Shown in pieces: positions 1-5,633 of a DNA stretch of 8,485 nucleotides. Each line of letters starts with the position of its first letter. The first letter of the stretch is position 1. The notes under the pieces are model-generated. The model was given only the letters and a program-made list of their open reading frames with translations. It did not search any database and was not told the DNA's origin. The position numbers and the translations under genes were made by a program. The DNA comes from Planctomycetota bacterium (GTDB taxonomy: Bacteria > Planctomycetota > UBA1135): positions 1 to 8,485 of the forward strand of contig JAKVCF010000102.1 of assembly GCA_022447335.1 (NCBI GenBank). The letters are read 5' to 3'.

Positions 1-88
1 AATCCGTCAGGCGATCGCCGACTTCCAGTCCAAGCAAGGCAAGAGCTCGGCCGAAGCGCCGGCCACCGAGGAGGCCCCAGTATCGTGA
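1..88 (+). CDS. iscU: Fe-S cluster scaffold protein IscU, C-terminal end (partial)
   Basis: Only the last 28 codons are present, read from base 2 to the TGA at 86-88. The visible peptide begins IRQAIADFQSKQGK, which matches the final helix of IscU (E. coli ends with AIADYKSK). It then carries a tail of about 14 residues rich in Ala, Glu, Pro and Ser that E. coli IscU lacks. IscU is the cytoplasmic scaffold on which IscS-derived sulfur and iron are assembled into [2Fe-2S] clusters. Its cysteine ligands and the LPPVK site bound by HscA lie outside the window. The stop codon overlaps the next gene's GTG start (GTGA, 85-88). The call rests on a short match plus the unmistakable isc genes that follow. 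Confidence 0.85.
   Translation, partial: IRQAIADFQSKQGKSSAEAPATEEAPVS
68..74 (+). promoter_or_regulatory. Shine-Dalgarno sequence for the A-type carrier gene
   Basis: GAGGAGG lies 10 bases upstream of the GTG at 85, inside the last codons of iscU. It is the clearest ribosome binding site in the operon. It supports the GTG start, for which there is no nearby in-frame ATG alternative. Confidence 0.7.
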
Positions 89-441
89 GCGAAACCACCA
101 CTTCCCCGACCAGCTCGATCCAAATCTCTGCTTCGGAGATCGAAGAGATAAGGCGCCTGATAACTGAAAACAATCTGCCCAGTACCGCCGGCGTGCGTGT
201 GGGCGTCAAGGGCGGCGGCTGCTCAGGCTTCTCCTACTCGTTGAACTTCGATGTCAACCAAGCCGAAGGCGACGTGGTGGTCGAAGTCAACGGCGTGCGT
301 CTGTTCTGCGATCCGAAATCGATGCTCTATCTGAATGGGACCACGCTGGATTACACCAGTGGCTTGCAAGGCCGCGGATTCCAGTTCCAGAACCCGAACG
401 CCACGAGCACCTGTGGCTGCGGCGAATCCTTCTCCGTCTGA
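85..441 (+). CDS. iscA: A-type Fe-S carrier protein in the iscA position (ErpA-like core)
   Basis: This 118-residue protein of the HesB/IscA/SufA/ErpA family carries Fe-S clusters from the IscU scaffold to apo-proteins in the cytoplasm. The three family cysteines are present: Cys46 in GGGCSGF, and Cys110 and Cys112 in the C-terminal TCGCGESF. An extra Cys75 sits in the middle. About 11 residues precede the usual family start; the GTG start is supported by GAGGAGG at 68-74 and overlaps the iscU stop by 4 bases. The position between iscU and hscB is that of iscA. However, GGGCSGF, the DPKSxxYLxG stretch and DYxxGLxGxxF resemble E. coli ErpA more than IscA, which has SGCSGM and VDGKSLQFLDG. Family membership is certain; the IscA versus ErpA subtype is inferred from remembered sequences. 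Confidence 0.95.
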   Translation: MSETTTSPTSSIQISASEIEEIRRLITENNLPSTAGVRVGVKGGGCSGFSYSLNFDVNQAEGDVVVEVNGVRLFCDPKSMLYLNGTTLDYTSGLQGRGFQFQNPNATSTCGCGESFSV

Positions 442-1036
442 ACAGGCCGCTAGCGTCTTCGCGCTGTACGGTCTTGAGCCGTCCTTCGAGATCGACGTCA
501 TCGACCTCGAAGATCGCCTCCGCCAAGCGAGCCTAGCTTGGCACCCGGACCGCTTCGCTCTTCAAGGGGAAGAGGCTCGACTGAAAGCCGAAGACAAGAT
601 GGTCGATTTCAACAACGCCTTTCCCATGCTTGCCAATCCGGCCAAGCGTGCAGAGTTGTTATTGAACTGGCTGGGGGCATCGCCCACACAAGGTACTGAT
701 GCGGAAGCTGACCCGGCGTTCCTGATGCAAATGATGGAGCTTCGCGAAGAAGCTGAAGAGGTGCAGGCCGCCGCATCCCAGAATCCGACACCGGCCCTGG
801 AGTTCATCACGCGTATGCGCGAGGCCGAATCCCAGCTACTCGCCCACTTCGCCGCGGGCTTCACCGCCCTCTCGGCGGAAGCAAAAGCACAAGCCGGCAG
901 CGCTGCAGCTAACCAAGAGGATTCCGCGCTGGAAGTGAGGGCACTGCGCCGTATCTTCTACGAACTGCGGTATCACCAGAGAACCCGCGAACAGCTCGAG
1001 ACCACGCTGCAACCCGGCTTTAATCAGATCCCATGA
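413..1036 (+). CDS. hscB: Fe-S assembly co-chaperone HscB (J-domain protein)
   Basis: HscB delivers IscU to the Hsp70 HscA and stimulates its ATPase. With the chosen start the protein has 207 residues. The J-domain occupies roughly residues 16-90, with the HPD motif at 44-46 (WHPDRF). The IscU-binding segment DPAFLMQMMELREE (about 101-113) closely matches the E. coli AFLMEQLELREE block. A C-terminal helical bundle follows, with an Ala/Gln-rich insertion near the end that makes it longer than the usual 170-175 residues. Homology begins around base 455, but no ATG, GTG or TTG lies in frame between there and the end of iscA. The nearest in-frame start is GTG 413, which overlaps iscA by 29 bases. 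An in-frame ATG at 335 also exists but would add 26 unrelated residues. The identity is firm; the start is uncertain and has no clear ribosome binding site. Confidence 0.93.
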   Translation: MAAANPSPSEQAASVFALYGLEPSFEIDVIDLEDRLRQASLAWHPDRFALQGEEARLKAEDKMVDFNNAFPMLANPAKRAELLLNWLGASPTQGTDAEADPAFLMQMMELREEAEEVQAAASQNPTPALEFITRMREAESQLLAHFAAGFTALSAEAKAQAGSAAANQEDSALEVRALRRIFYELRYHQRTREQLETTLQPGFNQIP

Positions 1037-2934
1037 TCGAGCTCCCTACTCTTCCGATGAACGACGGCGCGCATGCTGGCGGCCCGATTCTCGGTATAGA
1101 CCTTGGCACCACCAACTCACTTGTCGCGATTCACGACGCGGGGGGCTCGCGCGTTCTAGCAGATTTCGAAGGTCGGGCATCTCTAGCCTCGATCGTCAGC
1201 TACCCCACCGATGGCGCACCCGTTGTGGGCGAAGCAGCACGCGAGCGTGCCCGTCTTGATCCAGGCCGCACGGTGCACAGCGCTAAACGCCTGATCGGCA
1301 AGAGCGTTCAGGATCTAGGCCGAGAGCTGTCGACCATGCCCTATCGAATCGTCGACGCGCCCGGGCGCAGCCTCGCGATGATCGACCTGGGCGAACGCCT
1401 ACTTTCGCCTGCCGAAGTTTCCGGTCAGATCCTGGCAGAGTTACGCCGCCGAGCTGCAGCCGCCCTCAAGCGCCCGCTCGAAGAAGTCACGCGCGCCGTC
1501 GTCACGGTTCCGGCCTACTTCGACGATGCACAGCGCCAGGCCACGCGCGAAGCAGCCAAGCTGGCAGGCCTGGAAATCGTGCGCATGGTTAACGAGCCCA
1601 CTGCGGCCGCACTGGCTTACGGCCTCGATCAAGATGGGGCCGAACACGTCATCGTCTACGACTTGGGTGGCGGCACCTTTGATGTGTCCCTACTACAACT
1701 AAAAGGCGGAGTCTATCGCGTGCTAGCGACAGCCGGCGACACGTATCTCGGCGGCGACGACTTTGATCGCACCCTAGTACTGCATGCTGCCCGCGAGATC
1801 CAGGAACGTAGCGGCCAAGATGTATTGGCTGACCCAGCTGCACGTGCCGCGCTGCGCATGGCCGCCGAACAAACCAAAATCGCCCTGTCCAACGCAGAAG
1901 AAGCCGAGCTGAGCTTCCATGACCCAGCGAAGGGCATTGCCTATCGCGCCACCATCAATTGGCGCACCTTCCAGGAAGCCGTCGCCCCGCTGATCCAACG
2001 CACATTGGATTGCTGCGCACGCGTACTTAATGATGCTGGGCTCAGTGTCGAAAACGTCAATGAAGTAGTTTTGGTCGGGGGGTCCACACGCGTACCGCTG
2101 GTAAAAGCCGCGGCCGCACAGTTCTTTCAGCGTCCGGCACGCGACGAACTTGACCCCGAGCAAGTGGTCGCGCTCGGCGCCGCGGTGCAGGCTGGTGTAC
2201 TGGGCGGAACCGTACACGACCTACTGCTGCTTGATGTAACTCCGCTCTCACTAGGCATAGAAACGCTCGGTGGCGCGGTCTCCAAGCTGATCCAACGCAA
2301 CACCGCGATTCCAGCTCAGGCGCAAGAAGGGTTCACGACTTCAGTCGACGGCCAGACAGCAGTCAGCCTGCACGTACTGCAGGGCGAACGAGAGCTCGCA
2401 GCCGATTGCCGCAGCCTAGGCAAATTCGTACTCAATGGCATCCCGCCGATGCCGGCTGGTCTTCCGCAAATTGCTGTGCGCTTCACGCTCGATGCCGACG
2501 GAATGCTACGCGTACGCGCTAAAGAACAGCGTTCAAGTGTCAGTGCTGAGGTCGAAATTCAACCTAAGCACGGCCTAACTGATAACGAAGTTGAACGCAT
2601 GCTGACCGACGCATGGCAGCACGCCGAACAGGACCTCACCACGCGGCGCGTAGTCGACCTGCGTGCACAATTGGACATCGTGGTCGCCGCAGTCGAGAAA
2701 CAGCGCACTTTGTTCAAAAAACTTGAGGTCACCCAACTCGAGCGCCTCGAAGACGCGCTTGAAGAGGCGATAGATGCTAAATCGATCGATCGCCCCGACG
2801 CGCTCAAAGGCATTCTCGATGCGCTTGAAGAGGCGTCCTTCCCGCTAGCGGAACTACTAATGCACCGCATCGCATCCGAAACAGTTAAGGATCGCAAGGT
2901 CTCAGAACTGCTCGACTCCGAATCCTCCGCATGA
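1033..2934 (+). CDS. hscA: Fe-S assembly chaperone HscA (specialised Hsp70)
   Basis: HscA is the ATP-driven Hsp70 that binds the LPPVK loop of IscU and, with HscB, promotes transfer of the nascent cluster. The protein has 633 residues (E. coli HscA 616). The nucleotide-binding domain shows GIDLGTTNS (21-29), AKRLIGKS with the probable catalytic Lys85, the phosphate-2 loop DLGGGT (210-215), NEPTAAALAYG, and GGSTRVP near 348-354. The linker and substrate-domain entry is LLLLDVTPLSLGIET, with DVTP from 401. GERELAADCRSLGKF is typical of HscA rather than DnaK. The alpha-helical lid contains DALEEA twice. The ATG at 1033 overlaps the hscB TGA (ATGA). A second ATG at 1057 would remove eight residues without touching the conserved core. 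No strong ribosome binding site is visible, which suggests coupling to hscB translation. Confidence 0.98.
   Translation: MIELPTLPMNDGAHAGGPILGIDLGTTNSLVAIHDAGGSRVLADFEGRASLASIVSYPTDGAPVVGEAARERARLDPGRTVHSAKRLIGKSVQDLGRELSTMPYRIVDAPGRSLAMIDLGERLLSPAEVSGQILAELRRRAAAALKRPLEEVTRAVVTVPAYFDDAQRQATREAAKLAGLEIVRMVNEPTAAALAYGLDQDGAEHVIVYDLGGGTFDVSLLQLKGGVYRVLATAGDTYLGGDDFDRTLVLHAAREIQERSGQDVLADPAARAALRMAAEQTKIALSNAEEAELSFHDPAKGIAYRATINWRTFQEAVAPLIQRTLDCCARVLNDAGLSVENVNEVVLVGGSTRVPLVKAAAAQFFQRPARDELDPEQVVALGAAVQAGVLGGTVHDLLLLDVTPLSLGIETLGGAVSKLIQRNTAIPAQAQEGFTTSVDGQTAVSLHVLQGERELAADCRSLGKFVLNGIPPMPAGLPQIAVRFTLDADGMLRVRAKEQRSSVSAEVEIQPKHGLTDNEVERMLTDAWQHAEQDLTTRRVVDLRAQLDIVVAAVEKQRTLFKKLEVTQLERLEDALEEAIDAKSIDRPDALKGILDALEEASFPLAELLMHRIASETVKDRKVSELLDSESSA
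2755..2835 (+). repeat. 15-base direct repeat inside hscA
   Basis: GCGCTTGAAGAGGCG occurs at 2755-2769 and again at 2821-2835, 66 bases apart and in the same frame. Both copies encode ALEEA, and Asp precedes each, so the protein reads DALEEA twice. They lie in the helical lid region and are best explained by similar amphipathic helices with shared codon choice rather than a mobile repeat. Confidence 0.6.
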
Positions 2935-3290
2935 GCACGTACCGCATTCGCTTCCTTCCGGATGAAATCACGGTCGAGACCGAATCGAACGACCTAGTCG
3001 AAACCCGTGACGGACTACCAGGCAGCATCCTCGCACTGGCGCTGAAGAATCATCTTGAGATCGATCATGCCTGCGGAGGCGTATGCGCCTGCTCAACCTG
3101 CCATGTAATCGTCAGGGAAGGCTTCGACTCTTTGTCGGAAGCGTCCGAAACTGAGGAGGACATGCTCGACAACGCACCAGGCGTTACTCTTCAAAGCCGC
3201 CTAGCCTGTCAAGCCGTAGCCGACGGCAGTTGCGATCTCGTGGTCGAAGTACCAAACTGGAACCGAAACCTCGTTTCTGAAGGTCATTGA
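2931..3290 (+). CDS. fdx: ISC-type [2Fe-2S] ferredoxin
   Basis: This 119-residue adrenodoxin-type ferredoxin supplies electrons for cluster assembly on IscU. The four cluster ligands are visible as Cys48-x5-Cys54-x2-Cys57 (CGGVCACSTC) and Cys93 in SRLACQAV. Cys52 corresponds to the additional conserved cysteine of E. coli Fdx. The stretch VREGFDSLSEASETEEDMLDN between them is diagnostic of the ISC ferredoxins. The N-terminal beta-strand region (YRIRFLPDE) is normal, and the length is slightly above the usual 111. The ATG overlaps the hscA TGA by 4 bases, indicating coupled translation. Another cysteine lies near the C-terminus in DGSCDLVV and is not expected to be a ligand. Confidence 0.97.
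   Translation: MSTYRIRFLPDEITVETESNDLVETRDGLPGSILALALKNHLEIDHACGGVCACSTCHVIVREGFDSLSEASETEEDMLDNAPGVTLQSRLACQAVADGSCDLVVEVPNWNRNLVSEGH
3279..3284 (+). promoter_or_regulatory. Probable Shine-Dalgarno sequence for iscX
   Basis: GAAGGT within the last fdx codons lies 10 bases before the iscX ATG at 3295. It is a moderate match to GGAGGT and supports that start. Confidence 0.45.
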
Positions 3291-3294
3291 TCCC

Positions 3295-3510
3295 ATGGAA
3301 GCTCCACTCGCCTGGACTGACATCGAGGACATCGCATATGCGTTGTTCGAAAAAGAGCCCACGCTCAATCCGCTAACGGTGCGCTTCACCGACCTGCGTG
3401 ACAAGATCCTCGCGCTACCGAATTTCACCGGCAAGCGAGAGAGCTGCAATGAGAAGATCCTTGAATCCGTGCAGATGGCATGGCTTGAGGAGTTTCAGGA
3501 TCAAGACTGA
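3295..3510 (+). CDS. iscX: Fe-S assembly adaptor IscX (YfhJ family)
   Basis: This small acidic protein of 71 residues (E. coli IscX 66) closes the isc operon. Recognisable family blocks are WTDIEDIAYALFE, LNPLTVRFTDLRD and SCNEKILESVQMAWLEEF, matching E. coli WTDSREI, LDPKTVRFTDM and SNEKILEAILLVWLDE. In characterised bacteria IscX binds the cysteine desulfurase IscS near the IscU/frataxin site, binds iron weakly through acidic residues, and modulates the rate of cluster formation. The ATG lies 4 bases after the fdx stop, preceded by GAAGGT. Its 3' end overlaps the tail of the leftward dehydrogenase gene by 10 bases (3501-3510), so no dedicated terminator separates them. Confidence 0.96.
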   Translation: MEAPLAWTDIEDIAYALFEKEPTLNPLTVRFTDLRDKILALPNFTGKRESCNEKILESVQMAWLEEFQDQD

Positions 3511-4577
3511 GCCGATTGTGGCTCACTTTCAGCCGCAAGAATGGCGCGTGCGCGTGCGGCAGCCGCCCGCATCGGCGTAGAACCTCGCTGCGTTGCATCG
3601 TTCAGCAGACCAGCAACCGTGTCGCCTATCGCACAGATTTCGCCCGCCCACTCGGTGCGCCCGGTTGCCTCATAACCAGCACCCTCAATCAATGCGCCCG
3701 CATTGATTACAAAATCTGGCAAGTAGAGCACACCGCGTTCGTGCATCACATCCGCAAGCCCTTCGCTGGCGAGCGCATTATTCGCCACTGGCGCGACGAT
3801 CCGCGCCCCAAGGCGCGGGATCGATAACTCGTGCAACACGCCACCCATCGCGCACGGCACAAAGACATCAACCTCGGCACGCAGCACTTCAGTCGGATCA
3901 ACCAGCCTGACCCCCAGCTCACGCGCATGGGCGCAAGCGGCCACCTTGAGGTCGGAACCTAAGACCTCGGCACCTTGCGCAAGTAGTCGGCGCGACAAAT
4001 TCAGGCCCACAGCGCCCAGACCCTGGACTGCAATCCGTACTCCATGAAACCCGTCGATCCCGACGTGTTCCAACGCGGCACGAATGGCCCACTCGGCGCC
4101 TTCAGCCGTAGCTTCCTCAGCCGGACGCAACACGCCATCATGGAAATGGGCCACCCACTGCGTAGTTTCTGCAAGATGGCGCTGGTCATGCTCGTCAAAG
4201 CCAGCGTCCGGACCAGCGCGGTAGATCCCACCCAGCGCCTCGATGGATTGCCCTAGCTTACGCACTGCCTCGCGGCGATCGCGCAGGCAGTCTGCCAACA
4301 CCACAGTCTTGCCGCCACCCCCCCGAATACCCGCTAGCACGCACTTAAAGGTCATTGCCTGAGCAAGCCGAAGCGCATCGAGCGCCGCCTCTCCTTCGTT
4401 GCGGTAGCTCCACACCCGAATCCCACCATAAGCCGGACCTCGCTTGGTGTGATGTAAAGCAACCCAGGCGCGTAAACCAGATTCAGCATCCTGCACGGCA
4501 ATCAGCTGCTCGTGGCCCGCCTGAGCCATCGTTTGGAGGAGTTCCATACGTAAGCGGCGCACCGAGGAGCGCGCCAT
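3501..4577 (-). CDS. NAD-dependent amino-acid dehydrogenase (leucine/phenylalanine/valine type)
   Basis: This 358-residue member of the Glu/Leu/Phe/Val dehydrogenase family oxidatively deaminates an amino acid to its 2-oxo acid, or runs in reverse. The N-terminal catalytic domain shows GPAYGGIRVW (47-56), Lys78 in MTFK and Lys90 in GGGGKTV, the two conserved lysines, and Asp124 in AGPDAGF at the catalytic aspartate position. The Rossmann domain has the loop GLGAVG (186-191) and Asp209 at the end of the second strand, favouring NAD over NADP. Asn267 and PDFVINAGALI (287-297) match leucine dehydrogenase. The usual AEDVGT around the aspartate reads GPDAGF here, and a four-glycine loop replaces the common LGGGK. 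Start: ATG 4577 has an AGGGTG-like site just upstream, whereas ATG 4547, which aligns with the leucine dehydrogenase start, has none. Substrate cannot be decided from sequence; leucine or another branched or aromatic amino acid is likeliest. Confidence 0.9.
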   Translation of the reverse strand: MARSSVRRLRMELLQTMAQAGHEQLIAVQDAESGLRAWVALHHTKRGPAYGGIRVWSYRNEGEAALDALRLAQAMTFKCVLAGIRGGGGKTVVLADCLRDRREAVRKLGQSIEALGGIYRAGPDAGFDEHDQRHLAETTQWVAHFHDGVLRPAEEATAEGAEWAIRAALEHVGIDGFHGVRIAVQGLGAVGLNLSRRLLAQGAEVLGSDLKVAACAHARELGVRLVDPTEVLRAEVDVFVPCAMGGVLHELSIPRLGARIVAPVANNALASEGLADVMHERGVLYLPDFVINAGALIEGAGYEATGRTEWAGEICAIGDTVAGLLNDATQRGSTPMRAAAARARAILAAESEPQSAQS

Positions 4578-4579
4578 GA

Positions 4580-4585
4580 CACCCT
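4580..4585 (-). promoter_or_regulatory. Probable Shine-Dalgarno sequence for the amino-acid dehydrogenase
   Basis: On the minus strand AGGGTG stands two bases before the ATG at 4577, with its AGG about five bases away. It is a short-spaced but plausible site and is the reason for preferring ATG 4577 over the internal ATG at 4547. Confidence 0.4.
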
Positions 4586-4588
4586 AGT

Positions 4589-4619
4589 TTGACATGAAAG
4601 GGGGGCTCGCCATTCTAAA
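4589..4619 (+). promoter_or_regulatory. Candidate sigma70-type promoter in the divergent gap
   Basis: A perfect TTGACA -35 hexamer (4589-4594) is followed after 19 bases by TCTAAA (4614-4619), four of six matches to TATAAT. The spacer is two bases longer than optimal. Transcription would begin near 4626, leaving only about six bases before the ATG at 4632. On the opposite strand the same bases include TAGAAT (4612-4617), a five of six -10 match for the leftward dehydrogenase gene, but with no good -35. This 54-base gap is the largest non-coding stretch in the window and the natural place for both divergent promoters. Confidence 0.35.
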
Positions 4620-4631
4620 CTGCTAACAGCC

Positions 4632-5609
4632 ATGAGCCGTGCTCCTGTTTCCGAACGTCTGCCCTTTCTGGCCCTTCTGCTAACCACGACACTTCCACTG
4701 TCATGCGGAGGCCTGGAACACGAGGCCGAGGGGCCGCCAGCCGCCTTCGGCGAAACCAAAAGCACGGGGGGCAGTGCCCCCAACCCGGGAGATACTGCAG
4801 CGCCGGAAAGCAACTCGGGAAAAACTGTCGCCGAGATCATTGTTGACTGCGAAAGACACATTAGCGCTTGGCAGTTTGCCCGTGCTAGCGCCAACTCGCA
4901 GCGTGAGTTGGAGCAACTGCAAGTGCTGGAAGAGGCCTTCGCACGCTACGTCACGAATGAAATGGATCTGGTCCGTGAAGCGGCCCTGATTGGCGAAGCG
5001 CGCGCACGCGGCGTATCTTCCACCGCTCTTGGATTCAGTGGCGATCCTTCGGTTCTGCCGATCCTGCTCAATAACTTGGGCGATCCGGATCCGGGCGTGG
5101 TAGCGAACACGCTTTACGGCTTAGGCATGCTAGCCGCGCCCGAGACTCCTGGCGGATCGCTCAACGACGCGATCCAGCGCCCGGACGCCACTCTCGAGAT
5201 CGTACAAAACGGTGTCTTCGCCGCAGCGCGCGTGGCACAAGCACGCAGTCGCGATGAAGAGCGCGGTCAGCGCTCCGATGGCCTAGCCGAAGTGTTAACT
5301 CATCTGCTCGACCGCCCTGAAGTCGGCATTCGCGCTCAAGCCGCAAGCGGCCTTGGCTACGCCCAAGCTGCGATCGCACTGCCGCAACTGACTAATTTGC
5401 TGATCGGCGATGCCGAAAGTGCGGTGCGCATGGCGGCAGCTTTCGCGCTGGGCGAGATCGGCGACAGCATTTCTGGCAGCGTGTTAGTTTCGGCACTCGA
5501 CGACCCCACTCCAGGCGTGGCGGGCGCGGCCCGTGGCGCTCTTGCCAAGCTCTACGGTCGCGACCTCGGCCCCGATCCGAAGGCTTGGGAACCACAGCTC
5601 CGCGACTAA
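4632..5609 (+). CDS. HEAT-repeat protein, putative lipoprotein
   Basis: The protein has 325 residues and unknown specific function. Residues 1-25 look like a secretion signal: basic Arg3 and Arg9, a hydrophobic stretch LPFLALLLTTTLPL, then Cys25 in LPLSCGG, a possible lipidation site. The residue at -3 is Pro rather than Leu, so the lipobox is imperfect. A low-complexity Gly/Pro/Ser/Glu linker (about 26-63) precedes a helical region (64-130). HEAT-like helical repeats follow, at about 141-170 (VLPILLNNLGDPDPGVV) and in a run from about 218 to 312 with phrases such as LLDRPEVGIRAQAASGLGY, SAVRMAAAFALGEIGD and ALDDPTPGVAGAARGALAKL. Such repeats form protein-binding solenoids. Cys after a signal and Gly at +2 suggest periplasmic exposure, probably on the outer membrane. 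ATG 4632 has no ribosome binding site, and no other start precedes it before a stop at 4590. The aminotransferase gene follows after 24 bases. Confidence 0.85.
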   Translation: MSRAPVSERLPFLALLLTTTLPLSCGGLEHEAEGPPAAFGETKSTGGSAPNPGDTAAPESNSGKTVAEIIVDCERHISAWQFARASANSQRELEQLQVLEEAFARYVTNEMDLVREAALIGEARARGVSSTALGFSGDPSVLPILLNNLGDPDPGVVANTLYGLGMLAAPETPGGSLNDAIQRPDATLEIVQNGVFAAARVAQARSRDEERGQRSDGLAEVLTHLLDRPEVGIRAQAASGLGYAQAAIALPQLTNLLIGDAESAVRMAAAFALGEIGDSISGSVLVSALDDPTPGVAGAARGALAKLYGRDLGPDPKAWEPQLRD

Positions 5610-5633
5610 GCTCAGCACGCCTATCCTGGGGGC

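Noticed and set aside
335..412. N-terminal extension of hscB from ATG 335.
   Set aside because: The extra residues are an out-of-frame reading of conserved iscA codons and match nothing in HscB; GTG 413 is closer to the homology start.
1774..2217. 147-codon minus-strand open frame inside hscA.
   Set aside because: It is antisense to a highly conserved Hsp70 domain, with no family resemblance and no ribosome site of note.
5610..5633. Gap between the HEAT-repeat gene and the aminotransferase, checked for a terminator or promoter.
   Set aside because: It is 24 bases with no hairpin, T-run or convincing -35/-10 pair, so the genes are treated as one unit.
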